A stretch of 64,000 nt of DNA from Candidatus Methylopumilus sp. (GTDB lineage Bacteria > Pseudomonadota > Gammaproteobacteria > Burkholderiales > Methylophilaceae). The notes below the pieces were generated by a model, which saw nothing but the letters and a program-made list of their open reading frames with translations, did not search any database and had not been told where the DNA came from. A program made the position numbers and the translations under genes. Every line of letters begins with the position of its first letter. Position 1 is the first letter of the stretch. The stretch spans positions 20,215-84,214 of the forward strand of contig JAHEEA010000002.1 in NCBI GenBank assembly GCA_024640945.1. The letters are read 5' to 3'. Positions 21,552 through 32,076 of this stretch are shown here, one piece after another.

Positions 21552-22199
21552 CTAAATGCCGTATGTCTCACGATAGGCCTGCACCGCTGGCTTGAATTCA
21601 GCCAAGTCGGCCGCACCATCTAAGAACTGAATTAAATCAGCCAAAGTTGCGATTTTAATGACAGGCATGCCACTATCTTTCTCAACTTCTTGCACGGCGG
21701 ATAAGGCGCCTAAGCCCCGCTCTTGGCGGTCAATCGCAATCGCCACACCTGCTGGTATCGCACCTGCAGCTTTAATCATTTCAACAGATTCACGTACCGA
21801 AGTACCCGCAGAAATCACGTCATCCACAATCAACACTCTACCTTGTAACGGCGCGCCAACAATCGTGCCGCCTTCACCATGATCTTTCGCTTCCTTACGG
21901 TTGTAAGCATATGGGAAGTTATGTCCTTGTCGTGCCAAAGCAATTGAAATACTCGCGGCTAATGTAATCCCTTTGTAGGCAGGGCCAAACAACATATCGA
22001 ACTTTACACCTGACTTTAAAATAGCAGCCGCGTAAAATTCGCCTAATTTCATCAGGCTCTCACCATCATTAAATAAACCTGCATTAAAAAAATAAGGGCT
22101 TAAGCGGCCGGCTTTTGTTTTAAACTCACCAAAGCGCAACACCTGTTTTTTAATGGCAAAATCGATAAACTGCGCGGTAAAATCTGTCTGTGTTGTCAT
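21552..22199 (-). CDS. pyrE: Orotate phosphoribosyltransferase
   Basis: Fifth step of pyrimidine synthesis: orotate plus PRPP to OMP. The PRPP-binding motif [13 protein letters not shown] sits near residues 122-134. The family N-terminal segment [20 protein letters not shown] is present, as is the flexible catalytic loop [13 protein letters not shown]. Its 215 residues are typical of the proteobacterial enzyme. It is divergent from the exonuclease gene, with only 32 bases between the start codons. Confidence 0.97.
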   Translation of the reverse strand: MTTQTDFTAQFIDFAIKKQVLRFGEFKTKAGRLSPYFFNAGLFNDGESLMKLGEFYAAAILKSGVKFDMLFGPAYKGITLAASISIALARQGHNFPYAYNRKEAKDHGEGGTIVGAPLQGRVLIVDDVISAGTSVRESVEMIKAAGAIPAGVAIAIDRQERGLGALSAVQEVEKDSGMPVIKIATLADLIQFLDGAADLAEFKPAVQAYRETYGI

Positions 22200-22231
22200 C
22201 TAGAATCTTCTAAAAACTTTAAGGAATTATC

Positions 22232-23020
22232 TTGCTTAGAATTATATCCGCAAATCTCAATGGCATCCGCTCCGCAGTGAATAAAGGTTTCTTACCCTGG
22301 ATGCAAAAGCAAAATGCTGACTTCATTTGCCTGCAAGAACTTAAAGCACAAGAAGCTGATATGACGCCAGAAATGCACGCCCCCAATGGATACCAAGGCT
22401 ACTTTCACTACGCCGAAAAAAAAGGTTACAGTGGCGTAGGTATCTATACCAAACACAAACCAGACAATGTAATTATTGGATTAGGCCATCCCGACATTGA
22501 CGCTGAAGGACGTTATATCGAATTGCAATTTGAAAATATAAACGGTAAAAAACTCAGTGTTATTTCACTCTATTTACCGTCCGGCTCAAGCGGCGAAGAG
22601 AGACAGCAAGTAAAGTTAAGTGTTATGGAAAGATTCTACCCTCACCTTGAAGCACTCAAAGCCAGCGGTCGCGAAGTCGTGGTCTGTGGTGACTGGAACA
22701 TCGCTCACCAAGAAGCAGATCTTAAAAACTGGAAAGGCAATAAAAAGAATTCTGGATTCCTACCTGAAGAACGCGCTTGGATGACAGACATATTCAGCAA
22801 ACTCGGCTGGGTCGATGCCTATCGAACAGTCCATCCAGATACGACTGATGAGTGTTACACATGGTGGAGCAATCGCGGCGCAGCTTGGGATAAAAACGTA
22901 GGGTGGCGAATTGATTACCAAGTCACCACACCAGCGATGGGGAAGTCAGCAAAACAATGTGCCATTTATAAAGAAGAACGCTTCAGCGACCATGCGCCTC
23001 TGATAATTGATTACGAATAA
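22232..23020 (+). CDS. xth: Exodeoxyribonuclease III (AP endonuclease family)
   Basis: Mg2+-dependent endonuclease/exonuclease/phosphatase-fold enzyme for base-excision repair. Seen: I-I-S-A-N-L-N-G-I-R-S-A at the start, D-F-I-C-L-Q-E-L-K-A (metal-binding Glu), C-G-D-W-N-I-A-H (catalytic D-x-N), W-R-I-D-Y and the final S-D-H-A-P-L (catalytic His). The start is TTG at 22232 with an AAGGAA ribosome binding site 6 bases before; no usable ATG precedes the first conserved strand. Its 262 residues match ExoA/XthA. Confidence 0.94.
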   Translation: MLRIISANLNGIRSAVNKGFLPWMQKQNADFICLQELKAQEADMTPEMHAPNGYQGYFHYAEKKGYSGVGIYTKHKPDNVIIGLGHPDIDAEGRYIELQFENINGKKLSVISLYLPSGSSGEERQQVKLSVMERFYPHLEALKASGREVVVCGDWNIAHQEADLKNWKGNKKNSGFLPEERAWMTDIFSKLGWVDAYRTVHPDTTDECYTWWSNRGAAWDKNVGWRIDYQVTTPAMGKSAKQCAIYKEERFSDHAPLIIDYE

Positions 23021-23024
23021 AAAC

Positions 23025-23053
23025 AAAAAAGCCCGCTGATGCGGGCTTTTTCT
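23025..23053. terminator. Strong terminator between exonuclease III gene and ssb
   Basis: Perfect stem AAAAAAGCCCGC / GCGGGCTTTTT with a TGAT loop and T-tract, placed between convergent genes, so it can serve both directions. Confidence 0.92.
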
Positions 23054-23070
23054 TAATTCAATTCCAACGC

Positions 23071-23559
23071 TTAAAACGGAATGTCATCCTCAAATGCATC
23101 AAAATCACCACCGCTAGCAGGCGCTGAAGCTGGTGCTGATTGTGCAGGACGCGCAGCTCTTTGCTGTGGACGTGACTGCATGCTTTGATCTTCATCCATC
23201 ACTTCATAAGTATTGCTACCGCCACCATCACGGCCACCCAACATTTGCATTTGGTCAGCAATAATTTCTGTTGTGTAACGATCTTGACCTTCTTTAGTTT
23301 GCCATTTGCGTGTTTGCAAACGACCCTCTACATAAACAGGACGACCTTTTTTAAGATATTCACCAGCAATTTCGGCGAGCTTACGATACATCACAATATT
23401 GTGCCATTCAGTACGCTCTTGTTTTTGACCACTTTTGTCTTTCCAGCTATCTGTTGTTGCGATACTGAAATTACAAACTGCTTCACCATTAGGCATATAG
23501 CGCATTTCTGGGTCGCGGCCTAGATTACCTACTAAAATCACTTTATTCACTGATGCCAT
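23071..23559 (-). CDS. ssb: Single-stranded DNA-binding protein
   Basis: Tetrameric OB-fold protein that coats single-stranded DNA. The N-terminal OB domain (about 1-110) opens with [20 protein letters not shown] and includes [16 protein letters not shown] Gln/Pro/Ala/Ser-rich linker follows, then the acidic tip D-D-I-P-F that recruits repair and replication partners. Its 162 residues are typical. It follows the MFS gene by 4 bases, and uvrA lies divergently beyond that. No LexA-like box was seen near it. Confidence 0.98.
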   Translation of the reverse strand: MASVNKVILVGNLGRDPEMRYMPNGEAVCNFSIATTDSWKDKSGQKQERTEWHNIVMYRKLAEIAGEYLKKGRPVYVEGRLQTRKWQTKEGQDRYTTEIIADQMQMLGGRDGGGSNTYEVMDEDQSMQSRPQQRAARPAQSAPASAPASGGDFDAFEDDIPF

Positions 23560-23563
23560 TTTT

Positions 23564-24964
23564 TTACTCTCCTATTAATTTCAGCACGGCAGCTTCGTCC
23601 CAATCTTGCTGCATATCCACTTTTAAAATCGCCACGCCTTCTTCGGCCAATACGACTGTTTCGCGGACACCTTTTAAACCACTCAATGCGACTGCTAATT
23701 TTTTAGCTTGGTCAGCACTGATTTTTTTAAGATGATACATTTTACTCTTAACTGCGGGTGGCTTTTTCATACTCAATGCAAATATTAACCATAAGGCCAT
23801 TAATACACTGCAAAAAACAAACACCACTGAATTGCCATAGTGATGTGCCAAATAACCGCCTGCGGTACCACCCACAAAAACACCGAGTGATTGCGTAGTG
23901 TTATAAACACCAATTGCAGTCCCTTTAGATGCTGCCGGTGCAATTTTGCTAATGATAGAAGGAAGTGTCGCTTCTAAAATATTAAAGGCAATGAAATAAG
24001 CACCCAATGAAAATACGATGCCCCAGAAATGAGCGATTGAAAACGCGAACAATAATTGCGCGCCCAACATCAAAGCAATCGCACCAACAAACACTTGTTT
24101 TAATTTTGCACGTTTTTCACCAATTATAATGGCAGGAACCATCAGCACAAAAGAAAGCAAAAGCACTGGAAGATAAATTAGCCAATGTTGATTGGTGGTT
24201 AAATTGCTTGATTGATTAATGGCAAAAGGCACAACAACAAACATGGCCATTTGCGCTGCATGCAAAGCAAAAATCCCAAAATTCAAACGTAATAACTGCT
24301 TATCTCTCAACACTTCTTTTAATTTACCTGTTTGCGCTTGCGCATCAGAATGAAAATGACTGCTAACAGGATCAGGCACCACATACTTCACCACAAAAAT
24401 TGCAGCCGTTGCCAACACACCTGTCAGCAAGAAAATACCTGGCACACCTATCCATTGATTCAACACTGGGCCAAGAATAAGCGACAAGGCAAAAGTAATC
24501 CCAATCGTTGTGCCTATCATGGCCATGGCCTTAGTGCGATGCTCTTCACGGGTTAAGTCTGCGGCTAGTGCTGTCACAGCAGCAGAAACCGCACCTGCAC
24601 CTTGAATGCTGCGACCTAAAATAATTGTGCTTAAATCGTGTGCAAAACCAGCAACTAGACTGCCAATTGCAAATAAAACCAAGCCAACATAAATAACGCG
24701 CTTACGCCCAAAGCGATCGGAAGCCATGCCAAAAGGTAACTGAAAAATTGCTTGTGTAAGGCCATAAGCACCCAATGCCAAACCAATCATTAATTGGCTA
24801 TCACCACCTGGCAACGTTGATGCATAAATAGCAAAGATAGGTAGGATTAGAAACATGCCCAACATCCGCAAACCATAAATAGACGCAAGACTTGCACTTG
24901 CACGCAACTCGGTTGCTGTCATTTTTTCTAAGTTGGTTTTTGATTGCTTTGGTGTTGATGACAT
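23564..24964 (-). CDS. MFS transporter, YajR-like with C-terminal YAM-type domain
   Basis: A 466-residue major facilitator with twelve predicted helices in two bundles. The MFS motif A is visible as [11 protein letters not shown] near residue 80, with motif-C-like G-x-x-x-G-P in helix 5. After helix 12 comes a soluble tail of about 60 residues (from about 405) with alternating strand/helix character, resembling the ferredoxin-like YAM domain of E. coli YajR. Efflux is the usual role; the substrate is unknown. The uvrA-MFS-ssb neighbourhood is common in betaproteobacteria. Confidence 0.87.
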   Translation of the reverse strand: MSSTPKQSKTNLEKMTATELRASASLASIYGLRMLGMFLILPIFAIYASTLPGGDSQLMIGLALGAYGLTQAIFQLPFGMASDRFGRKRVIYVGLVLFAIGSLVAGFAHDLSTIILGRSIQGAGAVSAAVTALAADLTREEHRTKAMAMIGTTIGITFALSLILGPVLNQWIGVPGIFLLTGVLATAAIFVVKYVVPDPVSSHFHSDAQAQTGKLKEVLRDKQLLRLNFGIFALHAAQMAMFVVVPFAINQSSNLTTNQHWLIYLPVLLLSFVLMVPAIIIGEKRAKLKQVFVGAIALMLGAQLLFAFSIAHFWGIVFSLGAYFIAFNILEATLPSIISKIAPAASKGTAIGVYNTTQSLGVFVGGTAGGYLAHHYGNSVVFVFCSVLMALWLIFALSMKKPPAVKSKMYHLKKISADQAKKLAVALSGLKGVRETVVLAEEGVAILKVDMQQDWDEAAVLKLIGE

Positions 24965-25107
24965 GAAATAGGTTAACTTAAAGCCGTAAATTGCGTATAT
25001 TAACAGGTTGCCCGGCTTTCATGCGGGGCGTGTAAAAAGACTTCTGAAGCGATACCTAATAAGGTGATGTTTTAAATAAGTTAATTAATTTAGGTTCAAA
25101 AATCTCA

Positions 25108-27921
25108 ATGGAATACATACGCATTCGTGGTGCTCGTACGCACAATCTAAAAAACGTTTCTTTGGATTTACCAAGAAACAAAATGATTGTGATTACAGGG
25201 CTTTCTGGCTCAGGCAAATCTTCATTAGCGTTTGATACGCTTTATGCCGAAGGTCAACGCAGATATGTGGAATCACTTTCAGCTTACGCTCGCCAATTTT
25301 TGGCGCGTATGGATAAACCTGATGTTGATTTAATCGAAGGCTTATCTCCAGCGATTTCTATTGAGCAAAAATCCACTTCTCACAATCCACGTTCAACAGT
25401 GGGCACCGTGACCGAAATTCACGATTACTTACGTTTACTTTACGCACGTGCCGGCGACCCCGAGTGTCCTGAACATGGCAATAAACTGGAAGCGCAAACT
25501 GTTTCACAAATGGTAGATACTGTTCTTGCTCTCCCTGAAGAAACCAAGCTGATGATTTTGGCGCCTGTCGTGCGCGAACGCAAAGGCGAACAAGTCGATT
25601 TATTTGAAGAGTTAAAAGCACAAGGATTTGTACGCGTTCGTGTTGATGGCGAAACTTATGAATTAGAGTCACCGCCAACACTCACAAAGAATACGAAACA
25701 TTCAGTTGATGTTGTGGTGGATAGATTAAAAGTCCGCGCGGATATGAAACAGCGTATTGCTGAATCGTTTGAAACTGCATTACGTTTGGCTGAAGGCAAA
25801 GCCGTTGCTGTAGAAATGGACTCTAACAAAGAACATTTATTTTCAGCAAAATTTTCATGCCCTGTATGTGATTATTCATTAGCAGAATTAGAACCGAGAC
25901 TATTCTCATTCAACAACCCAATGGGCGCTTGTCCAAAATGTGACGGCTTAGGGCAAATGAGCTTTTTTGACCCTAAACGTGTCGTTGCTTTTCCGCATCT
26001 TTCACTCGCTGCGGGTGCGATTAAGGGTTGGGATAAACGTAACCAATTTTACTTCCAATTACTTTCAAGTTTGGCAGAGCATTACGGCTTCGATTTAGAG
26101 ACAACTTTTGAAGAGCTGCCTGCGCATATTCAAGATATTTTATTAAACGGCAGCGGCAAAGAAGAAATCGCATTTAAATATTTAAATGAACGTGGATCTT
26201 TCTTCCAAAAGAAACATAGCTTCGAAGGGATTTTAAATAATCTACAACGTCGTTATCACGAAACTGACTCAAGCACAGTACGTGAAGAACTCGCAAAATA
26301 CTTAAACTCTCAAACTTGCCCTTCATGCGCCGGTACGCGTTTACGTACTGAAGCGCGCCACGTAAAAGTTGGCGGTAAGAACATTCACGAAGTATGTGAA
26401 GTGCCTTTGAAGCAAGCACTAACATTCTTTGAAACCATTGAACTGCATGGGCAGAAGCTTGCTATCGCCGACAAGATTGTGAAAGAAATTAGTAACCGTC
26501 TAAAATTCCTCACCAATGTTGGTTTAGAGTACTTATCACTTTCCCGTTCAGCAGAAACATTGTCTGGAGGTGAGGCGCAACGTATTCGATTGGCATCACA
26601 AATTGGCTCTGGCTTAACTGGCGTGATGTATGTATTAGATGAACCATCCATTGGGTTACATCAACGCGATAATGATCGATTACTCGAAACTTTGATGCGC
26701 CTACGCGACATTGGAAACAGCGTGATTGTGGTTGAGCATGATCAAGATGCCATCATGGCGGCAGATTATGTGGTCGATATTGGACCAGGCGCTGGTGAGC
26801 ATGGCGGTAATATTGTGGCGGCTGGCACACCGAAAGAAATTCAAGAAAACACCAACTCAGTTACCGGCCAATACTTAAGTGGCAAAAAACAGATTACCTA
26901 TAATAAGAAACGTCATGCACCAGATCCTGCACGTTGGCTTTCTTTATTCCACGCAACTGGTAACAATTTAAAAGACGTGAAATTAGAATTACCCGTAGGC
27001 TTATTAACTTGTGTTACAGGCGTTTCTGGCTCAGGAAAATCAACCCTCATTAATGACACGCTATACCGTGTCGTGTCTCAACATTTATACGGCAGCTCAA
27101 CTGAACCTGCGCCTTTTGATGGCATTGAAGGCTTAGAGTTTTTCGATAAAGTCGTCGATGTAGACCAAAGCCCAATTGGTAGAACACCACGTTCAAACCC
27201 TGCTACTTACACAGGTTTATTTACGCCGATTCGTGATTTATTTGCTGGGGTGCCAGAAAGTCGTGCACGTGGTTATGGTCCAGGTCGTTACTCATTCAAC
27301 GTCAAAGGTGGACGCTGTGAAGCTTGCCAAGGCGATGGTGTATTGCGTGTTGAAATGCACTTCTTACCTGACGTGTATGTGCCTTGTGATGTATGTAAAG
27401 GTCAGCGCTACAGCCGCGAAACTTTAGAGATTCATTACAAAGGTAAAAACATCCGTGAAATTTTAGAGATGACGGTTGAGCAAGCACATGAGTTTTTTAA
27501 TGCGGTGCCTGTGGTTCAACGAAAACTCAAAACATTATTAGAAGTTGGCTTAGGCTATATTACGCTTGGACAATCTGCGACGACACTTTCTGGCGGTGAA
27601 GCACAACGCGTGAAATTAGCACTCGAGCTTTCAAAACGAGATACCGGACGCACGCTTTATATCCTAGATGAACCGACGACTGGTTTGCACTTTGCTGATA
27701 TTCAGTTACTACTTGATGTCATTCATAGACTTCGTGATGCAGGCAATACTGTTGTCATTATTGAGCACAATCTAGACGTGATTAAAACAGCAGATTGGCT
27801 GATTGATATGGGGCCAGAAGGTGGCGATGGTGGTGGTACCGTGCTCGTACAAGGCACACCTGAGACAGTTGCAAACTGCCCTGAAAGTTACACGGGGAAA
27901 TATCTAAAAGCGATGCTTTAA
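25108..27921 (+). CDS. uvrA: UvrABC excinuclease subunit A
   Basis: Damage-sensing ATPase of nucleotide excision repair. There are two ABC modules: Walker [10 protein letters not shown] near residue 31 and G-V-S-G-S-G-K-S-T near residue 640, and two L-S-G-G-E-A-Q-R signatures. Zinc sites: C-P-V-C...C-P-K-C (about 250-280) and C-E-A-C...C-D-V-C (about 735-765). Its 937 residues are standard. The 143-base divergent gap to the MFS gene has a weak candidate promoter (TTGCCC at 25008, TGTAAA at 25031) but no CTGT-N8-ACAG LexA box that I could find. Its stop shares two bases with the convergent mtgA stop. Confidence 0.98.
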   Translation: MEYIRIRGARTHNLKNVSLDLPRNKMIVITGLSGSGKSSLAFDTLYAEGQRRYVESLSAYARQFLARMDKPDVDLIEGLSPAISIEQKSTSHNPRSTVGTVTEIHDYLRLLYARAGDPECPEHGNKLEAQTVSQMVDTVLALPEETKLMILAPVVRERKGEQVDLFEELKAQGFVRVRVDGETYELESPPTLTKNTKHSVDVVVDRLKVRADMKQRIAESFETALRLAEGKAVAVEMDSNKEHLFSAKFSCPVCDYSLAELEPRLFSFNNPMGACPKCDGLGQMSFFDPKRVVAFPHLSLAAGAIKGWDKRNQFYFQLLSSLAEHYGFDLETTFEELPAHIQDILLNGSGKEEIAFKYLNERGSFFQKKHSFEGILNNLQRRYHETDSSTVREELAKYLNSQTCPSCAGTRLRTEARHVKVGGKNIHEVCEVPLKQALTFFETIELHGQKLAIADKIVKEISNRLKFLTNVGLEYLSLSRSAETLSGGEAQRIRLASQIGSGLTGVMYVLDEPSIGLHQRDNDRLLETLMRLRDIGNSVIVVEHDQDAIMAADYVVDIGPGAGEHGGNIVAAGTPKEIQENTNSVTGQYLSGKKQITYNKKRHAPDPARWLSLFHATGNNLKDVKLELPVGLLTCVTGVSGSGKSTLINDTLYRVVSQHLYGSSTEPAPFDGIEGLEFFDKVVDVDQSPIGRTPRSNPATYTGLFTPIRDLFAGVPESRARGYGPGRYSFNVKGGRCEACQGDGVLRVEMHFLPDVYVPCDVCKGQRYSRETLEIHYKGKNIREILEMTVEQAHEFFNAVPVVQRKLKTLLEVGLGYITLGQSATTLSGGEAQRVKLALELSKRDTGRTLYILDEPTTGLHFADIQLLLDVIHRLRDAGNTVVIIEHNLDVIKTADWLIDMGPEGGDGGGTVLVQGTPETVANCPESYTGKYLKAML

Positions 27922-28610
27922 GGAATGGCGGCGCTATTCATCCGATGGAGAATAATGCCGGTTTTTCTATTAAGACCTTGGGCGCTTTGGTGCTTATCGT
28001 AGTACCTAGGATTTGGCACCATCGCAGCTAATTTGGCCGCTTGTTCTGATGATAAATTTTTGGCGCTTGTTCCAAAATAATGTCGCGCAGCGGCTTCCGC
28101 TCCAAAGATGCCATTACCCCATTCTATGACGTTGAGATAAATTTCAAAAATACGACGTTTACTCATTGTGCTTTCAAGCATGACGGTAATCATCGCTTCT
28201 TCTAATTTGCGCCACGGCGTGCGCTTAGTAGACAAGAATAAATTCTTAGCGAGCTGCTGGCTAATCGTTGAACCACCTGCAACTACTTTTCCTTTTCTAA
28301 GATTTTTTTCGTAGGCTTTTTCTATGCCTTCCCAATCAAAACCTTCATGATCTACAAACTTCGCATCTTCTGCAGCAATCAATGCACGTTTGAGATTCGG
28401 TGAGATATTTTTATAAGGAACCCATCGATGTTTTAACTCGGCATGAGGGTTTTTTTCCTGAAGAACTTCCAATCGATCTTCCATGAATGCACTGGTTGAA
28501 GGATTGAAATTAATCCACCAGCAAATATGAATAAAAATCCAAAGTTGATAAACGATTAAAAGGAGTAAAAACCACTTCAGGCCACGCCATAAATATTGCT
28601 TAGTGGTCAT
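27918..28610 (-). CDS. mtgA: Monofunctional peptidoglycan glycosyltransferase
   Basis: Biosynthetic transglycosylase anchored in the inner membrane (helix at about residues 10-32). The GT51 motifs are visible: [16 protein letters not shown] (catalytic Glu), [15 protein letters not shown], and [10 protein letters not shown]. There is no transpeptidase domain, so it only polymerises glycan strands. Its 230 residues match MtgA. The ATG overlaps the aroE stop by 4 bases. Confidence 0.96.
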   Translation of the reverse strand: MTTKQYLWRGLKWFLLLLIVYQLWIFIHICWWINFNPSTSAFMEDRLEVLQEKNPHAELKHRWVPYKNISPNLKRALIAAEDAKFVDHEGFDWEGIEKAYEKNLRKGKVVAGGSTISQQLAKNLFLSTKRTPWRKLEEAMITVMLESTMSKRRIFEIYLNVIEWGNGIFGAEAAARHYFGTSAKNLSSEQAAKLAAMVPNPRYYDKHQSAQGLNRKTGIILHRMNSAAIP

Positions 28611-29443
28611 GTGCTAGGCTGAGCCTGTTTAAACATTTCAATCACTGGCGACGTGTCTGGACGGACACCTCGCCAGATATAAAAAGCTTCCGCCGCTTGC
28701 TCAATCAACATGCCCAAACCATCAAACACAGTTGCCCCATGTTGCCGAGCAAATGCCATAAACGGCGTAATACGCCCATACATCATGTCGTAAGCCAAAG
28801 CATTAGGTGCAAAAATGGTACTTGGTAGTGGCAATTGGCTGTCTGTTAAACCGGCTGAAGTGGCATTAATCACAATATCGAATTGCTGGTCTTGTAAGTC
28901 ATCAAAGGCATGCGCCTGTACAGAAACGTAAACCATTTCATCTCGAGCCTCGACGCGCTTCACCATATTGAGCGCTTTATCTAAGGTGCGATTGGTAATA
29001 ATCAACATTGCTGGCTGTGCAGCCAAAATAGGATGCAATACGCCTTCTGAAGCGCCGCCTGCACCAATCAACAGAACACGCTTACCTTTAAGAGAGACGC
29101 CAATATTCTCAGTGATATCACGCACCAAGCCAACACCGTCAGTGTTATCTCCAATAATGCCTTGTGGGGTAAAAATCAACGTGTTCACAGCACCTGCATC
29201 TTGGGCACGCTCAGTCAGTTGGCTTGCTATTTCAAAAGCCTCTAGCTTAAATGGGACCGTTACATTTGCACCTTTAAAGCCTTGTGCCATTAGACTGCCT
29301 ACTGTTTCAGCGAATCCATCTAAGGGAGCCATTACACGTTCGTACTGAATATCCTGACGTGTTAAATCAGCAAACGCATGATGAATGATTGGCGATTTAC
29401 TATGGGCAATTGGATTGCCAATTACGGCGTAAAAATCTGTCAT
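28607..29443 (-). CDS. aroE: Shikimate dehydrogenase (NADP+)
   Basis: Reduces 3-dehydroshikimate in aromatic amino acid synthesis. Motifs: N-P-I-A-H-S-K-S-P (substrate serines), G-A-N-V-T-V-P-F-K (catalytic Lys), D-N-T-D-G-V-G, the dinucleotide loop G-A-G-G-A-S-E-G-V, and the closing Q-A-A-E-A-F-Y-I-W-R-G. I chose the ATG at 29443 (MTDFYAVIGNP, 278 residues); the longer frame to 29548 adds 35 residues with no family match and runs into the rhodanese gene. It is coupled to mtgA downstream. Confidence 0.96.
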   Translation of the reverse strand: MTDFYAVIGNPIAHSKSPIIHHAFADLTRQDIQYERVMAPLDGFAETVGSLMAQGFKGANVTVPFKLEAFEIASQLTERAQDAGAVNTLIFTPQGIIGDNTDGVGLVRDITENIGVSLKGKRVLLIGAGGASEGVLHPILAAQPAMLIITNRTLDKALNMVKRVEARDEMVYVSVQAHAFDDLQDQQFDIVINATSAGLTDSQLPLPSTIFAPNALAYDMMYGRITPFMAFARQHGATVFDGLGMLIEQAAEAFYIWRGVRPDTSPVIEMFKQAQPST

Positions 29444-29462
29444 TAAATCTTTCGCTTTAAAA

Positions 29463-29918
29463 CTAAGCGTTAGTCCACGGTAAATCAGCAGCTTTCCAAC
29501 CATTGATCTTACAGCGCTGTTTTCTATCAGGTGTTGATTCACCCTCAAAACCTTCGAGCATATTGTAGGCTTCAGTGAAGCCTAATTGCGCTGCCAAAAC
29601 TGCTGCATTGTGTGATCGACCGCCAGTTCTGCACATAAAAATCACTAAGGATTCTGAATCTAATTGTGTTTTGATTTGTGCGGCAAAATCTGGATTGGCG
29701 ACCATGCCTGGATAAAACGCCCATTCAATGTGCATTGCCTGTGGTACACGCCCCACTAATTCCAATTCTGCACGCGTTCTCACATCAACCAACTTAGCAT
29801 TTTTTGTATGCTCCAACACAGTTAAAGTCTCTGTGGGAGTGAGCGCCCCAGCGTATGGAAGGTTTAATTCAACTGCGCGTTGTTTAGCTTTTTCTAAAAT
29901 TTGAGAAAGAGTTTCCAT
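29463..29918 (-). CDS. Rhodanese-like domain protein
   Basis: A single-domain sulfurtransferase-like protein of 151 residues. The active-site loop is C-R-T-G-G-R-S with a Cys nucleophile following I-F-M. The upstream strand V-D-V-R-T-R-A-E-L-E-L-V-G-R-V-P is the other hallmark. I chose the ATG at 29918 (METLSQILEK) for its AAAGGTGAAG ribosome binding site. The longer frame to 29981 extends into the promoter region shared with glnA. Divergence from glnA is commonly seen in betaproteobacteria. The sulfur acceptor is unknown. Confidence 0.88.
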   Translation of the reverse strand: METLSQILEKAKQRAVELNLPYAGALTPTETLTVLEHTKNAKLVDVRTRAELELVGRVPQAMHIEWAFYPGMVANPDFAAQIKTQLDSESLVIFMCRTGGRSHNAAVLAAQLGFTEAYNMLEGFEGESTPDRKQRCKINGWKAADLPWTNA

Positions 29919-30000
29919 GACTTCACCTTTTATCAGTGTGTTTTTGGATATAATCCAAGATGTTTGAAAGTATAGCGACATTTAGAAGCAATCGCATAAT

Positions 30001-30017
30001 TGCACCAAAATAGTGCA
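30001..30017 (+). promoter_or_regulatory. NtrC-binding site 1 upstream of glnA
   Basis: TGCACCAAAATAGTGCA matches the NtrC enhancer consensus TGCACCA-N3-TGGTGCA with one mismatch in the arms. Its centre is about 127 bases before the inferred glnA sigma-54 start point. The site also lies in the divergent region of the rhodanese gene. Confidence 0.85.
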
Positions 30018-30030
30018 CATGTGGCGCATG

Positions 30031-30047
30031 AGCACACTTTTGGTGCG
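30031..30047 (+). promoter_or_regulatory. NtrC-binding site 2 upstream of glnA
   Basis: AGCACACTTTTGGTGCG is a weaker half-match to the NtrC consensus with a good right arm (TGGTGC). It lies 30 bases (about three helical turns) from site 1, so two dimers would bind on the same face of the DNA, as at enteric glnA. Confidence 0.7.
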
Positions 30048-30109
30048 CTTTGTTTTGTTTTTCTTTTGTAACTATCTGTGTGAAAATAAGAAAATCCGAA
30101 TTTTATAGC

Positions 30110-30124
30110 TGGCATAGTTCCTGC
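30110..30124 (+). promoter_or_regulatory. Sigma-54 promoter of glnA
   Basis: TGGCATAGTTCCTGC has the GG and GC dinucleotides ten bases apart, as required for RpoN. It differs from TGGCACG-N4-TTGC at three positions. The inferred start is near 30136, leaving a leader of about 46 bases with the AGGAG site before the glnA ATG. Confidence 0.8.
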
Positions 30125-30181
30125 TAATAAAAATGGCTTAGTTTTAAATTGTTAATTTCTAATTGTAATTAGGAGACTCAA

Positions 30182-31591
30182 ATGGCAATCGCCGACGTAA
30201 TGAAGATGGTGAAGGACAACGACATTAAGTTCGTTGATTTCCGTTTCACTGATACTCGTGGTAAAGAACAACACGTTACAGTGCCTGTTTCAGCATTTAA
30301 CGAAGAAAAATTCACTGAAGGCCATGCATTTGACGGCTCTTCAATCTCTGGTTGGAAAGGTATTCAAGCATCTGATATGCAATTGATGCCAGATCCAGAT
30401 ACAGCAAACATCGATCCATTCATGGACGAACCAACATTGATTTTAACTTGTGACGTTGTTGACCCTACAGATGGTAAAGGTTACGACCGTTGCCCACGTA
30501 GCTTGGCAAAACGCGCTGAAGCTTACTTAAAATCAAGCGGTATCGGTGATACAGCTTACTTTGGCCCAGAGCCAGAATTCTTCATTTTTGATTCAATCCA
30601 ATGGGATGTAAGCATGAGCGGTAGCTCAGTGCGTATCAATTCTGAAGAAGGTGCTTGGGCTTCAAACGACAAATTCGAAGGTGGTAACACTGGTCACCGT
30701 CCTGGCGTTAAAGGTGGTTATTTCCCAGTACCTCCAGTCGATTCATTGCAAGACGTACGTTCTGCAATGTGTATCGCACTTGAAGAGATGGGCGTGCCTG
30801 TTGAAGTGCATCACCATGAAGTTGCAACTGCTGGTCAATGTGAAATCGGTACTAAATTCAGCACATTGACAGAACGCGCTGACTGGACACAAATTACTAA
30901 GTACGTTGTGTTGAATACAGCTCACGCTTACGGTAAAACAGCGACATTCATGCCTAAACCTTTCGCTGGCGATAACGGTTCTGGTATGCACGTTCACCAA
31001 TCAATCTGGAAAGATGGCAAAAACTTGTTCGCTGGTAACGGCTATGCGGGTTTGAGCGATTTCGCGCTTTACTACATCGGCGGCATTATCAAGCACGCTA
31101 AAGCATTAAACGCGATTACTAACCCAGGTACTAACTCATACAAACGTTTGGTTCCACACTTTGAAGCACCAGTTAAATTAGCTTACTCAGCTAAAAACCG
31201 TTCTGCTTCAATCCGTATCCCATTCGTTCACTCTGACAAAGCACGTCGTGTTGAGGCTCGTTTCCCAGATCCAATCGCTAACCCATACTTGGCATTCAGC
31301 GCATTGATGATGGCAGGTCTTGATGGCGTTCAAAACAAGATTCACCCAGGTGAGCCAGCAACAAAAGACTTGTACCATCTTCCACCAGAAGAAGACGCAT
31401 TGATCCCAACAGTTTGTGCTTCATTAGAAGAAGCATTAGCAAACTTGGACAAAGACCGTGAGTTCTTAACTCGTGGCGGTGTGTTCTCTGATGACTGGAT
31501 CGATGCTTACATTGCATTGAAAATGGAAGAAGTTAACAAGCTACGTATGACACCACACCCAGCTGAGTTTGGTTTGTACTATAGCTGCTAA
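30182..31591 (+). CDS. glnA: Glutamine synthetase, type I
   Basis: Condenses ammonium with glutamate; the entry point of nitrogen with GltBD. It is a GSI-beta type of 469 residues. Features: D-G-S-S-I-S-G-W near residue 50, [10 protein letters not shown] (metal Glu), [19 protein letters not shown], and the adenylylation Tyr398 in [10 protein letters not shown], showing that it can be switched off by GlnE. AGGAGACTCAA precedes the ATG. The NtrC/sigma-54 region upstream predicts induction under nitrogen limitation. Confidence 0.99.
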   Translation: MAIADVMKMVKDNDIKFVDFRFTDTRGKEQHVTVPVSAFNEEKFTEGHAFDGSSISGWKGIQASDMQLMPDPDTANIDPFMDEPTLILTCDVVDPTDGKGYDRCPRSLAKRAEAYLKSSGIGDTAYFGPEPEFFIFDSIQWDVSMSGSSVRINSEEGAWASNDKFEGGNTGHRPGVKGGYFPVPPVDSLQDVRSAMCIALEEMGVPVEVHHHEVATAGQCEIGTKFSTLTERADWTQITKYVVLNTAHAYGKTATFMPKPFAGDNGSGMHVHQSIWKDGKNLFAGNGYAGLSDFALYYIGGIIKHAKALNAITNPGTNSYKRLVPHFEAPVKLAYSAKNRSASIRIPFVHSDKARRVEARFPDPIANPYLAFSALMMAGLDGVQNKIHPGEPATKDLYHLPPEEDALIPTVCASLEEALANLDKDREFLTRGGVFSDDWIDAYIALKMEEVNKLRMTPHPAEFGLYYSC

Positions 31592-31614
31592 TTAGCTTTT
31601 CATTAGCAAGTCAG

Positions 31615-31641
31615 AAAAAGGCGGGGCAACCCGCCTTTTTT
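31615..31641 (+). terminator. Intrinsic terminator of glnA
   Basis: Perfect stem AAAAAGGCGGG / CCCGCCTTTTT with a GCAA tetraloop and T-tract, 23 bases after the glnA stop. It separates glnA from the DUF4124 gene and ntrBC. Confidence 0.95.
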
Positions 31642-31726
31642 ACGTCCATCGTTTAACAATCCTTAATTTGCCAGGCACTTTTATTGCACATAGACTGGAA
31701 TAGATTTCATTTTTAGTAGCCATCTC

Positions 31727-31969
31727 ATGAAGAAATTTATTCTCTACTTTGCAACACTTGCCAGCTTCAATTGCCTCTACGCGCATGCAGAGATTTACAA
31801 GTGCAAAGAAAAGTCTGGCGAAATTGTGTTTATGGATGGCAACAGCAAACAAATACTCATGAGTGAGTTAGAGCTAGAACAAAAAGCACTCGCTACAGCA
31901 AAGACTCAACGACCTTCAGGCGTTTTACTTCACGAAAAAAATATAGAACTTCTTAAAAAAAGAAATTAA
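31727..31969 (+). CDS. Small exported DUF4124-like protein
   Basis: An 80-residue protein with a signal peptide (MKKFILYFATLASFNCLYAHA) and a short domain beginning A-E-I-Y-K-C-K-E-K-S-G-E-I-V-F, the usual DUF4124 opening (Y-K-C-x-D-x-x-G-x-x-x-Y/F). The rest is a charged helix-forming tail. Its function is unknown. A protein of this family is common between glnA and ntrB in betaproteobacteria, so a link to nitrogen control is possible but unproven. Its TAA is immediately followed by the NtrC site of ntrB. Confidence 0.75.
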   Translation: MKKFILYFATLASFNCLYAHAEIYKCKEKSGEIVFMDGNSKQILMSELELEQKALATAKTQRPSGVLLHEKNIELLKKRN

Positions 31970-31986
31970 TGCACTAAAGTAGTGCA
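31970..31986 (+). promoter_or_regulatory. NtrC-binding site upstream of ntrB
   Basis: TGCACTAAAGTAGTGCA is a perfect inverted repeat, TGCACTA / TAGTGCA, close to the NtrC consensus. Its centre is about 98 bases before the inferred ntrB start point, nearly the same distance as site 2 at glnA (about 97). Confidence 0.85.
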
Positions 31987-32049
31987 CATCACACCTAATA
32001 AGTAGTAAGGTACGTCTTATATCAACAATACCTTGTGAAGCTACGTGCT

Positions 32050-32064
32050 TGGCACGCCGGTTGC
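32050..32064 (+). promoter_or_regulatory. Sigma-54 promoter of ntrBC
   Basis: TGGCACGCCGGTTGC is an exact match to the sigma-54 consensus TGGCACG-N4-TTGC, better than the glnA promoter. The inferred start point is near 32076, directly at the ntrB ATG. Confidence 0.9.
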
Positions 32065-32076
32065 TTATTAGAAAAC

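Noticed and set aside
24965..25107. LexA (SOS) box between the MFS gene and uvrA
   Set aside because: No CTGT-N8-ACAG palindrome was found on either strand. uvrA may be SOS-independent here, but absence by eye is weak evidence.
32035..32076. Longer NtrB starting from the GTG at 32035
   Set aside because: The extension would contain the consensus sigma-54 promoter and shows no family similarity.
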